Source of the DNA: Phycisphaeraceae bacterium
Lineage (GTDB): Bacteria; Planctomycetota; Phycisphaerae; Phycisphaerales; SM1A02
Assembly (NCBI GenBank): GCA_004213555.1
Contig: SHAP01000006.1
Span: 62,001-126,000, forward strand
Direction: 5' to 3'
DNA: 64,000 bases
Shown here: positions 25,635 to 36,270 of the stretch, piece after piece
How the letters are laid out: every line of letters begins with the position of its first letter
Numbering within the stretch: position 1 is the first letter of the stretch
Notes under the pieces: model-generated
What the model was told of the DNA's origin: nothing
The model's input: the letters and a program-made list of their open reading frames with translations, nothing else
Databases searched by the model: none
Position numbers and translations under genes: made by a program

Positions 25635-26790
25635 CTTCTAAGGAATCAAACATGCGATCATCATTTGCTCTACTCGCGGCCGGAAGCTTGGCCATCACCG
25701 CCCTTGGCCGCTTGGTCGACTTTGAAACCGCTCCTGAAATCAACACGGGTTCTGGCGACAGCCCACTGACCGCGGAACTTCTTGGCGGCGGCAACCCCGA
25801 TGTCGTGGTTTGGGATCTTCAGTCGTACCAGAACTACACACCTTCTGGTGGCTATCACGCCTACGCCCTGGGCACCACATCGTGCAACCAAGGCGACGTG
25901 CCCCTGCTTTGGCAGTCCAACACCAATCTTCACCCTGTCATCGGTCAAAACATGTACCGCTGGAAAGACGGACGCTTCGAACAAATTGGCATGGGCTGGC
26001 TCAAGCATGGCTTCTACGCCCTGTCTCTTTCCGATTGCGGACCTTGCCAAGCAACCAGCGGTGACACGTTGGGCATCGATTGCTCGGACCCCTACACCGC
26101 CAGCCGCAATGGTTCTCAGGGCGGCCTGGGCCCCAAATATCAAGTGAACGCCACCACTGGGTACTTCCCCTATCCCCCCGCCAACCCGTCGTACTCCGGT
26201 TCGACGGCCCGGCGCTGCCGAGTCCCATCATCCGATGTGATTCCTTCACAGAATCCCGGCGCGGTGTATTTCATGGAAGGCCAATACGTCTGTCCAGACG
26301 ACTCGCCCGACGACACCGGTGATGCATCCAACAACTCTTCCCACCGCCGACTGAACATGGCCTCTTCGGGCGCCATCTCCAGCTTCAATGGCCCAACCAT
26401 CCAAGAACTTCCCGCCATCGCGTCCTGGGACGACTTGGACCCCGAAGTCGACCTCCACGAGATCGAGATCCCCGGGGAAGGCACCGTTTGGTTTGGCTCT
26501 CGGGTGTTTGACGAAGGCAACGGGACCTACCGTTATGAATACGCGATCTTCAACTTGAACGTCGATCGTTCCATTGGATCTCTTCGTTTGCCATGGGATC
26601 CTTCCAACGTGGCCAATGTTGCCAAACACAAGGCTCCCGAGTGGCACTCCGGTGAAATGTTCACAAATGAATCATGGGACATGTCCATCTCGGGAGGAGA
26701 GATGGTGTGGAGTGCGGATTCCTACTCCGCAAATGAAATGGCCAACGCTGTGCGTTGGGCAAATTTGCAAAACATCACAATCATCACCGA
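23491..26790 (+). repeat. Tandem gene-scale direct duplication (two paralogous secreted proteins)
   Basis: About 1 kb of the gene at 23355 (roughly 23491-24500) and about 1 kb of the gene at 25652 (roughly 25791-26790) are near copies at the nucleotide level, with long identical runs. Similarity breaks down at the N-terminal signal peptides and after about residue 400, where the two proteins carry different C-terminal modules. This indicates a tandem duplication followed by domain replacement. Confidence 0.85.
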
Positions 26791-27418
26791 AGCTGAGCCA
26801 ACCACTGGCAACGTCACGCTCGATTTCTTTAAGCCAGGGTCACCTGAAAATCTTCAAATTCAGACCAACGTCCCCGGAACTTCAATTCCGGTAGAGGCTG
26901 CTTGCTGCTTCTTTGACGGTTCCTGCACCACGGACTTCGCCAATGACTGCACCTCTGCAGGCGGGGACTATCAAGGTTCCCAAGTGGTTTGTGCCTCTGA
27001 TCCATGCGAGCAACCCACCACCGGTGCGTGTTGTATCGGCATCGACTGCACGGATCTCGGCCCAGCCGCCTGCGCCGCCGCCGGAGGAACCTCAGCCGGA
27101 TTGGGGACCCGATGCTCGGACAATGGCTGCGTGCCTCAGGCCTGCTGCCTGGGTTCTGGCGACTGCCTTTCCCTGCTTCCCGCGACTTGCCTTGCCGTGG
27201 GGGGATCTGTTGAGAGCACCGAGTGTGCTTCTGCCTCATGCAGCACACCATCCTGTGAGAGCGATGTGGACAACGATGGCTTTGTGAACTTCAACGACTT
27301 GATTCAAGTCCTGTCACGCTGGGGCGATTGTCTCGATTGCCCCGAAGACATCGATGCGTCAGGCACGGTTGATTTCAATGACGTGCTGTCGTTGCTTTCT
27401 TTCTGGGGCGAGTGCTAA
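25652..27418 (+). CDS. Secreted modular protein with Cys-rich ACC repeats and two dockerin-like motifs (paralog B)
   Basis: A 588-aa exported protein, start ATG 25652 preceded by AAGGAA, only 17 bp after paralog A and therefore probably co-transcribed. Signal peptide about 1-20. Residues 45-400 duplicate the unknown domain of paralog A almost residue for residue. Instead of the jelly-roll module, residues 414-530 carry three Cys-rich repeats beginning A-C-C, each about 38 residues with six cysteines. The C-terminal 54 residues hold two dockerin-like motifs ending W-G-D-C and W-G-E-C. No active-site pattern was found; it is likely a surface or matrix protein. Its terminator appears to be the hairpin at 27478. 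Confidence 0.78.
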   Translation: MRSSFALLAAGSLAITALGRLVDFETAPEINTGSGDSPLTAELLGGGNPDVVVWDLQSYQNYTPSGGYHAYALGTTSCNQGDVPLLWQSNTNLHPVIGQNMYRWKDGRFEQIGMGWLKHGFYALSLSDCGPCQATSGDTLGIDCSDPYTASRNGSQGGLGPKYQVNATTGYFPYPPANPSYSGSTARRCRVPSSDVIPSQNPGAVYFMEGQYVCPDDSPDDTGDASNNSSHRRLNMASSGAISSFNGPTIQELPAIASWDDLDPEVDLHEIEIPGEGTVWFGSRVFDEGNGTYRYEYAIFNLNVDRSIGSLRLPWDPSNVANVAKHKAPEWHSGEMFTNESWDMSISGGEMVWSADSYSANEMANAVRWANLQNITIITEAEPTTGNVTLDFFKPGSPENLQIQTNVPGTSIPVEAACCFFDGSCTTDFANDCTSAGGDYQGSQVVCASDPCEQPTTGACCIGIDCTDLGPAACAAAGGTSAGLGTRCSDNGCVPQACCLGSGDCLSLLPATCLAVGGSVESTECASASCSTPSCESDVDNDGFVNFNDLIQVLSRWGDCLDCPEDIDASGTVDFNDVLSLLSFWGEC

Positions 27419-27448
27419 TCGACTCGCATTCACCCATAAAATGACGTC

Positions 27449-28378
27449 ATGCAAAGACCGTCATTCCCATGTCAACGAACGCTCTTGGCTTTGGCCAAGA
27501 GCGTTTTTTGTTCACTCCTGCTTTTGAGTTGCAGGAAAGATCCAGCGCCCGTCAACAACCAAGATCGTCCATTGCTGGCCACAACCCTTCCCGTTGCAAC
27601 AATGGTTGAGGCCGTCATGGGAAAACCTGTAGGCCGGCTGCTGCCCAACGGAACCGATGCCGCACAGTGGTCTCCGAGTGAGAGTCAACTGGCCCAAATG
27701 AGTGAAAGCTTCCTGATCAGCAACGGTCGTGGCTTCGAAGCAAAGCTTCGAAGATACGACTTGCCAAAAGGTTCTTGGCTTCGAAGCGCCAACATGCTGA
27801 CTGAGCCCGCTGTTTTGCATGATGTGGTGGAACACCAACATGGTCCTGAGGGTTCTCATTCGCATGGTGTGGTGGACGGTCACACGTGGGTTGATCCAAA
27901 AACTGCTGGCAAACAACTGGAGGTTATTCGACAACGACTCGTGAAAGAAGGATTCTGCAACGAGGAAAACAGTCTAAAAAACGTTCGAGCGCTCGCTGAG
28001 CAACTTCTCATCATTCACCAGCAGTTTGCCGAGATCGATCTGCAATCCATTGTTTTGTGTGCAAACCGTGCTTCGTACGACTATTTGGCTCGAACACACG
28101 GGTGGAACATCATTTCGTTTGATCTCGATCCCGAGTCTCCACTTCCAGAAAAAGTGAAATCAGAGCTTGAAAGCATGGTTGAGCGCAAGATTTTCTTGTT
28201 CGAATCTGCCCCTTGCTTGGAACTGGCAGAAGGATTTTCAAGGTTGAAGATCCAGCCAGTGGTCCTACCAACCGGAGAAAACCCCAGCAACGATGGAGGG
28301 TGGCCCATTTGCCTTGCTGCTGGTGCGAAACGCCTACAGACGGCTGTACGCTCTGTTTTGACCGAAAACGGTCCTTAA
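27449..28378 (+). CDS. Zinc/manganese ABC transporter-type substrate-binding lipoprotein (ZnuA-like)
   Basis: Up to 309 aa. An N-terminal signal with lipobox L-L-L-S-C at about residue 28 indicates a lipoprotein. The body has the cluster A-I solute-binding pattern: a His-rich loop at about 128-146 (H-Q-H-G, H-S-H-G, H-T-W-V-D-P) and a final G-x-N-x-x-N-D-G-like region. These are typical of ZnuA/TroA proteins that deliver Zn or Mn to an ABC permease. No ATPase or permease gene lies nearby. The start is doubtful: ATG 27449 has a weak ribosome binding site, and a terminator-like hairpin covers codons 10-20. In-frame TTG codons at 27485 and 27491 inside the hairpin would leave a shorter signal peptide. 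Confidence 0.72.
   Translation: MQRPSFPCQRTLLALAKSVFCSLLLLSCRKDPAPVNNQDRPLLATTLPVATMVEAVMGKPVGRLLPNGTDAAQWSPSESQLAQMSESFLISNGRGFEAKLRRYDLPKGSWLRSANMLTEPAVLHDVVEHQHGPEGSHSHGVVDGHTWVDPKTAGKQLEVIRQRLVKEGFCNEENSLKNVRALAEQLLIIHQQFAEIDLQSIVLCANRASYDYLARTHGWNIISFDLDPESPLPEKVKSELESMVERKIFLFESAPCLELAEGFSRLKIQPVVLPTGENPSNDGGWPICLAAGAKRLQTAVRSVLTENGP
27478..27510 (+). terminator. Terminator-like hairpin overlapping the ZnuA-like signal peptide codons
   Basis: AACGCTCTTGGC (27478-27489), loop TTTG, GCCAAGAGCGTT (27494-27505), followed directly by more T residues (six Ts in total). The 12-bp perfect stem plus T-run is a textbook intrinsic terminator, 60 bp past the stop of paralog B. It also lies inside the first codons of the ZnuA-like reading frame. 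Confidence 0.8.
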
Positions 28379-28428
28379 GCAGCCCTCCGAACTTGCTGAT
28401 TTTGCCCCAAGTGAACCCTGGGTTGTGG

Positions 28429-28434
28429 TACAAT
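28429..28434 (+). promoter_or_regulatory. Extended -10 promoter candidate for rpsR
   Basis: TACAAT preceded by TG-G (extended -10 TGN) lies about 80 bp before the rpsR start. No good -35 box is seen, which is acceptable for an extended -10 promoter. Confidence 0.45.
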
Positions 28435-28513
28435 TTTTCTTCTACCCCGTCGCTCTTGGCGTTGTCCGAGGGCAATTCACACCAAGCTGAATTTCCAGGA
28501 CTGGAGCACAGAT

Positions 28514-28753
28514 ATGTCTCAATTCAACCGCAGCGAAACCAACCGTGATGGATTTCTTCGTCAGGACACCCGAGGTCAGTGGTATGCCGATTACAAGTGC
28601 CACGAAGAGCTTCGTCGCCTGCTGACCCCGAATGGAAAAATGTACGGCCGCAAGCGTTTGAATCTCACTGCAAGCGAGCAACGCAAGGTTGCCCAAGCCA
28701 TCAAGCGTGCACGCCACATGGCCCTCTTGCCCTTCACCTCCGCCACGCTCTGA
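28514..28753 (+). CDS. rpsR: 30S ribosomal protein bS18
   Basis: A 79-aa protein. The core D-Y-K, L-R-R-L-L, G-K-M-Y-G-R-K-R, Q-R-K-V-A-Q-A-I-K-R-A-R and A-L-L-P-F matches bS18 throughout. bS18 binds 16S rRNA beside bS6 in the platform of the 30S subunit. It is usually found with rpsF, ssb and rplI; here it stands alone between the ZnuA-like gene and a HEAT-repeat gene and has its own candidate promoter. The final S-A-T-L replaces the usual basic tail. Confidence 0.9.
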   Translation: MSQFNRSETNRDGFLRQDTRGQWYADYKCHEELRRLLTPNGKMYGRKRLNLTASEQRKVAQAIKRARHMALLPFTSATL

Positions 28754-28792
28754 CCGAGCTGCCGGAAACCCCACTGAAACTCAACAGGAAAG

Positions 28793-28810
28793 GCCGAGTC
28801 GGCTCGGCTT
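28793..28810 (+). terminator. Weak hairpin after rpsR
   Basis: GCCGAG and CTCGGC form a 6-bp stem around TCGG (28793-28808), followed by only two Ts. It may act as an inefficient terminator or as a 3' stabilising element of the rpsR mRNA. Confidence 0.3.
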
Positions 28811-28892
28811 GAGATTATTGTTGCGCTCAATGAAATCACAGGGTTGATCAAGTTGTCCTGAACGAACCTCTTGGTCCGTCGTAGGATGGCTA

Positions 28893-31130
28893 TTGTTGAT
28901 TGCGTTCCTCACCAGCCTGTTGATTACAGCCACACCACACTTGGTGTCCGCCGACGAGAGCAACCCCCGGCTCAAGCTCATCGAGCGGAATGTTTTTGAC
29001 GCAACTTTGGAACCCGATCTGAGAAAAATTTCTGTCAATGACCTCACCGATATTGGCAGCGAAGCCGCCCTGTCTATTTTGATTCGTGCGATCCAGTCGG
29101 CGGAGGAATCAGTCGCTCTGTCGACACTCGAGGCAATCGCAGAGATGAACAATCCCCCAAGGGATGCCATCGAACCAATCATGGAGCGATGGTTGCGGAA
29201 CGGGAACTCTTCGCTGGGCACCCCACTCCTGTCCGCACTGACCCGGTACGGCGGTGATAGCGTCACGATGTTGGAAACGGCATGCGATGTGGAACGCCCT
29301 CTTGAACAACGCCGAAGGGCTGTTTTCGCCCTTTCGGTTTTTGCTGGTGGTGAAGGTGCAACGGTCTTGATCGCTCTGGCCAATTCTGAAGACCATGAGG
29401 ATATTCGTCTGGAGGTCTTTGATGGGTTGCGGTCTTTGTGGAGTCGACTCGCACCCAACCGCCCCATCACGACAAACCTCAGCAATCCTCAAGCTTGGAT
29501 CCCAATTCTGACTCCAAATGGGTCGGAATGCCAGCTGGAAAACCAACGGCGAGTCGAAGCAGAAGAAGAACGAGAACGCTTCGCTGACTCCTTAATGCGA
29601 AGCCGATCGACGATCTACAACCTGCTTCCGGAAGGGGAACGTGCCAGCCAACTTCGTGATGATTTGTCATCAGACGTGGCCCCAATACGACGTGCCGCGA
29701 TGATCCGAATCGATGAAAGATTGCGAGACGGAATCTCACCATCTGATCCAATTGCTACCGCACTGATGACCACATTGGATGACTCGGATGAAGCCAACAA
29801 AATTTTGGCGGCAAGTATCCTCTCCAAAGTCAATCCCCAATCCACGGCGGTCGCCATTGCGAACCGACTGGAAATGCAGCGAACGTCAGTGATTCAGCAA
29901 TGGGGTGTGCATCTCACCCGAACCCCGGTTGTCGAAGCAGCCCTTCCAGCATTGGGGCTCCTGAGGAATCAAGTGGGTTCCGAAGAAGTTGGGGTAGGTG
30001 TGCTCTTGGCTCTTGATCGGGTCTCCAGCCTGCGAAACCTCTTCAGCAGTCAGCAAAAAAGCAGTCTGCAAGATTGGCTTGACCGGTATTTGGCCAACGG
30101 GGCCCCATCTCCTGAGGCCATCAAGCTTCGAGCCCGCATGAGTGGGGAGAAATTTAGAGAATCGCTCCGACAACAGCTCAGATCAACCGACCAGCAGCGA
30201 TCACTTCATGCGGCATGGGGCTTGGCGGAGCTGGGGGCTGTTTCAGATCTCAGTCCCCGTTCTGAGACGAGCTTTCAAGTTGAACCATGGCTGACAGCCT
30301 GTCTGAATCACAACCCAAGTGGAGGATTTGTTGATCAGGCTTTTGTGAAGGACTTGCTCGATGCTGAACAAATCAACCAATTGGTCAGCTTAAAGCTTAA
30401 GCCAAAATGGGAATTGGCCGTGGTGCACCTGGCCCGCCGGACCAATCCGATCCAACTGTACAACACTGATCTTTCGCTTGAACGGGTACTGGGAATGGAA
30501 GCCGCTCGAGTACGAAGAGAGTTGTTCGATCAAGAGCACTGGGACTCTTGGATTTTGGCCCGATTGACCGACGATCCAACCACCCGAGATCTGTCGATAC
30601 GAAATGTCGCGCGAGCGTTGATCAGAGTCGGAAGGAGTGCGGAAGCAAAGGCTTTGGCGGAAAACTTCATGAACTCTGAAGCGGCGAAAAATGACGTGCT
30701 CCTCGAACTTGCCCTGCGACAAAGTTACTGGAACACTGCTGAGTCACAAGAATCGAAGTCCAACTGGGTTCGCGTGCTTGGGAGTTGCGACCCCAACGAC
30801 CAGCAAATTCGTCCTGCTCTTTTCGAATTGGCACAAGCAATGGCCACGTCCAATGATGGTCTTGACGTTGGTCCAGTGGTAGACCACTTGGACGCTGCAG
30901 TGCTTGCAATCCTCGCGGAAGAAGATGCCAAATTAAACGAATTGGAAGTGTGGCAGGTCATTGTTGACCGACTGCCCAACGGAACCCAAGAGCGGTGGGC
31001 GGAACGATTGGCCGCGTTGAGCCCCATACGAGCCGATGATTCTTTACCAACACAAATCCCTGAGCCCACCCCGAATACAGATGATTCGGAACCTTTACCA
31101 ACCTCAGCCCCCACAGATCCCGAGAGTTAA
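28893..31130 (+). CDS. Exported HEAT-repeat protein, unknown function
   Basis: About 745 aa. The best start is TTG 28893, with AGGA 6 nt upstream and an immediate signal peptide (L-L-I-A-F-L-T-S-L-L-I and V-S-A-D). The protein is made almost entirely of alpha-helical repeats of 30-40 residues with patterns such as G-S-E-A-A-L-S-I-L and D-S-D-E-A-N-K-I-L-A-A-S, consistent with HEAT/ARM repeats. The C-terminal 40 residues are Pro/Thr/Ser-rich and disordered. No catalytic motif is present. A second HEAT protein, a lipoprotein, occurs at 16506-17723. It is probably a periplasmic protein-binding scaffold. Confidence 0.65.
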   Translation: MLIAFLTSLLITATPHLVSADESNPRLKLIERNVFDATLEPDLRKISVNDLTDIGSEAALSILIRAIQSAEESVALSTLEAIAEMNNPPRDAIEPIMERWLRNGNSSLGTPLLSALTRYGGDSVTMLETACDVERPLEQRRRAVFALSVFAGGEGATVLIALANSEDHEDIRLEVFDGLRSLWSRLAPNRPITTNLSNPQAWIPILTPNGSECQLENQRRVEAEEERERFADSLMRSRSTIYNLLPEGERASQLRDDLSSDVAPIRRAAMIRIDERLRDGISPSDPIATALMTTLDDSDEANKILAASILSKVNPQSTAVAIANRLEMQRTSVIQQWGVHLTRTPVVEAALPALGLLRNQVGSEEVGVGVLLALDRVSSLRNLFSSQQKSSLQDWLDRYLANGAPSPEAIKLRARMSGEKFRESLRQQLRSTDQQRSLHAAWGLAELGAVSDLSPRSETSFQVEPWLTACLNHNPSGGFVDQAFVKDLLDAEQINQLVSLKLKPKWELAVVHLARRTNPIQLYNTDLSLERVLGMEAARVRRELFDQEHWDSWILARLTDDPTTRDLSIRNVARALIRVGRSAEAKALAENFMNSEAAKNDVLLELALRQSYWNTAESQESKSNWVRVLGSCDPNDQQIRPALFELAQAMATSNDGLDVGPVVDHLDAAVLAILAEEDAKLNELEVWQVIVDRLPNGTQERWAERLAALSPIRADDSLPTQIPEPTPNTDDSEPLPTSAPTDPES

Positions 31131-31203
31131 GGTTTGGGGACTGCGCTGTAGCTTTGGTTCCAAGGACGGGATGCAATCGTGAACCACGAAGGATCGCTCC
31201 CCA

Positions 31204-31935
31204 ATGAACCAGATCCCGAATGAATTGATGAAAACCGCACAGGAATGGTGCCAAAATGCCAATGCACCAATGGTCTTCAGTGGCGCGGGCCTGAGTGTAG
31301 AGAGCGGGATCTCTGCCTTCCGAACCGAGGACGGTCTGTGGAACCAAGTTGATGTAGAGAAATACGCAACCCCACAAGGGTTCAGAAACGACCCAAAAGC
31401 CGTACGAAAATGGTATTGGGAACGCCGCATGGCCCTTCCCCATGCGAAACCAAACCCAGCTCACTTTGCTTTGGCAAAAGCTTCATGGCGGCACGCCACG
31501 CAAAACGTCGACGATCTTCTGGAACGTGCCGGATGCGACAACGTCTTGCATTTGCACGGAACTTTGCTTCAAGAAAGATGCCACCACAATTGTGGTTATG
31601 AAGTGGATGTTGACGTGGCCGTTGGCCCCCCCCCGGAATGGTGTCCTGAGTGCAACAGTCCAACTCGTCCGAGCGTGGTCTGGTTCTCCGAACCACTGGA
31701 TGAGGAAGTGCTTCATAAAGCAAAAGAGTGGGCACTGTCATGCGATCTGATGCTGGTGGTTGGGACTCGCGCTGAGGTGACACCAGCTGCTGATTTGATC
31801 ACGATGGCAAAATCAGTGCATGCTCAGGTTGTTGTGGTGAACCCAGGAGAACATGTGGCCGAGAGCATGGCAGACCTTACGCTTTCAGGTGCTGCAGGAG
31901 AGGTTCTGCCCGTGCTTTTGCACGGTATCCAGTGA
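31204..31935 (+). CDS. cobB: NAD-dependent protein deacylase (sirtuin)
   Basis: A 243-aa Sir2-family enzyme that removes acyl groups from protein lysines using NAD. ATG 31204 has AAGGA about 9 nt upstream. Motifs: G27-A-G-L-S-x-E-S-G-I-S-A-F-R (NAD loop), T-Q-N-V-D-D, catalytic H118 in L-H-L-H-G, a zinc site with C-H-H-N-C and C-P-E-C, and P-S-V-V-W-F-S-E. The W-Y-W-E-R-R segment matches the Y-x-x-R pair of class III sirtuins (SIRT5/CobB-like), which prefer succinyl or malonyl lysine. The first zinc pair is spaced C-x3-C rather than the common C-x2-C. A run of nine Cs occurs at 31626-31634. Confidence 0.92.
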   Translation: MNQIPNELMKTAQEWCQNANAPMVFSGAGLSVESGISAFRTEDGLWNQVDVEKYATPQGFRNDPKAVRKWYWERRMALPHAKPNPAHFALAKASWRHATQNVDDLLERAGCDNVLHLHGTLLQERCHHNCGYEVDVDVAVGPPPEWCPECNSPTRPSVVWFSEPLDEEVLHKAKEWALSCDLMLVVGTRAEVTPAADLITMAKSVHAQVVVVNPGEHVAESMADLTLSGAAGEVLPVLLHGIQ

Positions 31936-31969
31936 GCATGCTCAGGCTCTGGAGAATCAAGCACATTTC

Positions 31970-33112
31970 CTACTCTGTTCGAGCGCGATCGATCCAGCCA
32001 CCACCGAGAACCTGATCCGCGGCCTCGTCGTAGAGGACGCATGCTTGCCCGGGAGCAACAGCGTCCTGGGGGGCATCGAACTGCACCTCGAACGCGTCGC
32101 CCTCATGACGGACCACCTCGGCCAACACCGGCTCAGCGTTGTAGCGGATCTTGGCCTGACATCGCAGTGAACTTCCGGCTGGCGGGAGATCAATGAGCCA
32201 GTTGGTATCGGTGGCGAAGAGGCCTCGGCTCGCCAGTCTCTCACGGGGTCCGACCACTACGGTGTTGGTGGCGGGAATTCGGTCAACAACAAAGACCGGA
32301 TGTCCAAGTGCAACCCCCAAACCTCGACGTTGTCCGATGGTGAAATGTTGGTGCCCTTCATGCACTCCAAGTTGCTTGCCCGACTCATCGACGATGGGAC
32401 CTGGCGTCAAGGAACCAGGGCGTCTTCGCTCAACCAGACCGGCGTAATCCCCATCAGGGACAAAGCAAATTTCTTGCGAATCAGGCTTGTCAAAAACAGG
32501 AAGGCCGAATTCTTCGGCGAGAGCTCGGACTTTGGGTTTGGACAAGCCACCAATTGGCAATCTCATCTCACCGAGGCGATCGCGAGGGGCGCCAAACAAG
32601 ACGTAAGACTGATCTTTGGCTCGATCGAGTCCCCGGTGCAAAGTCGTTGAACCGTCAGGTTGCAGTTCCGTGCGAGCGTAGTGCCCGGACGCCACCGCTT
32701 CAGCGCCGATGGATTTGGCATATTCGTGGAGTTTGCCAAATTTCAACCAGTCGTTGCACCGAACACAAGGGTTCGGAGTCCGACCTTGTTCGTATTCATC
32801 GACGAAGTAATCGATGATGCGTCCAAAGTCCTTTTTGAAGTTGCAGACGTAAAACGTCACCCCAAGTTGTGCCGAAACCTCGCGGGCATCTGCAGCATCA
32901 TTGATGGAACAACAGCCTTGATGACCAATGCGTATTTTTTCCGGGTCACACACCACACCCGCGGTATCAAACGGCTCAAGCTCATCAAATGTGTCACCAG
33001 GGGAACCAAGTCGCATGAAACACCCCACGACTTCATGGCCCTCTCGTTGCAGCATGGCAGCAGCAACGGAAGAATCAACCCCCCCACTCATGGCGACCAA
33101 GATCTTTGCCAT
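31970..33112 (-). CDS. mnmA: tRNA-specific 2-thiouridylase MnmA
   Basis: A 380-aa enzyme that makes 2-thiouridine at the wobble position of Lys, Glu and Gln tRNAs. The PP-loop S-G-G-V-D-S-S near the N-terminus binds ATP. The catalytic cysteine motif N-P-C-V-R-C-N, the S-Q-E-I-C-F loop, and the later beta-barrel with G-Q-R-R-G-L are all present. Compared with E. coli, there is an insert near residue 45-65 with V-V-C-D-P and Q-G-C-C-S, as in some other bacterial lineages. A TAAGAT box 6 nt before ATG 33112 and no Shine-Dalgarno suggest a leaderless message. It is convergent with cobB. Confidence 0.95.
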   Translation of the reverse strand: MAKILVAMSGGVDSSVAAAMLQREGHEVVGCFMRLGSPGDTFDELEPFDTAGVVCDPEKIRIGHQGCCSINDAADAREVSAQLGVTFYVCNFKKDFGRIIDYFVDEYEQGRTPNPCVRCNDWLKFGKLHEYAKSIGAEAVASGHYARTELQPDGSTTLHRGLDRAKDQSYVLFGAPRDRLGEMRLPIGGLSKPKVRALAEEFGLPVFDKPDSQEICFVPDGDYAGLVERRRPGSLTPGPIVDESGKQLGVHEGHQHFTIGQRRGLGVALGHPVFVVDRIPATNTVVVGPRERLASRGLFATDTNWLIDLPPAGSSLRCQAKIRYNAEPVLAEVVRHEGDAFEVQFDAPQDAVAPGQACVLYDEAADQVLGGGWIDRARTE

Positions 33113-33118
33113 GATGGC

Positions 33119-33124
33119 ATCTTA
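33119..33124 (-). promoter_or_regulatory. Putative -10 box of a leaderless mnmA transcript
   Basis: TAAGAT on the minus strand ends 6 nt before ATG 33112, with no ribosome binding site between. A TTGCTG lies 19 nt further upstream, a slightly long spacer for a -35 element. Confidence 0.35.
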
Positions 33125-33164
33125 GTCATTCAACTTTGGTGCTCAGCAAACGGATTGGTGTGAA

Positions 33165-33203
33165 ACAAAGAGGGCCCCGCACAGCTTTTGGCTGTGCGGG
33201 GCC
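33165..33203 (-). terminator. Terminator of the 23S-5S rRNA operon
   Basis: GGCCCCGCACAGC (33173-33185) pairs perfectly with GCTGTGCGGGGCC (33191-33203), a 13-bp stem with a 5-nt loop. On the minus strand it is followed by CTCTTTGTTT. It starts 6 bases after the 5S 3' end. Confidence 0.9.
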
Positions 33204-33208
33204 ATGGA

Positions 33209-33314
33209 GTCGGCGATGACCTACTTTCCCGCGGTGCAGTATCATCGGCATCGAGGGCTTGACGGCTGAGTTCGGAATGGAATCAGGTATTTCCCCACGA
33301 CTATGGTCACCGAC
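33209..33314 (-). rRNA. rrf: 5S ribosomal RNA
   Basis: About 106 nt. The ends GTCGGTGACC and GGTCATCGCCGAC are complementary (helix I). Internal landmarks are C-C-A-T-A-G, G-G-G-G-A-A-A-T-A-C-C, C-C-G-A-A-C-T-C and G-G-A-A-A-G-T-A-G-G-T. It lies 225 nt downstream of 23S rRNA in the same direction. Exact ends may shift by a few bases. Confidence 0.92.
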
Positions 33315-33539
33315 AAAGCTCACAAATGACTTTCGTCAATCGTGAACGATGCTCTGCCAAAAGGCAAAGCGTGACGTTCGCGTGATTCGAGCACGTAGAG
33401 TCCAAACCAAAAGATGGTTTGGAGAGACTTGCAAGCCTGTGAAAGGCTCGAGAATCAATTTGCTGGACCACAAAATCCAGCCATTGACAGGGCTCCAGGA
33501 GCGCCGTTTGGGCAATCCAAACAACATTCGAGGGTGTCC
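33315..33539 (-). other. 23S-5S intergenic spacer
   Basis: A 225-bp transcribed spacer. No tRNA or coding gene was recognised. It presumably carries RNase processing sites for the 23S 3' end and the 5S 5' end. Confidence 0.5.
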
Positions 33540-33549
33540 GGTCAAAATG

Positions 33550-36261
<2,712 letters not shown>

Positions 36262-36270
<9 letters not shown>

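Noticed and set aside
31933-31944. A 12-bp palindrome TGAGCATGCTCA at the cobB stop as a binding site or terminator
   Set aside because: It has no loop and no T-run and is in a convergent gap; a single palindrome of this size is expected by chance in 64 kb of such sequence.
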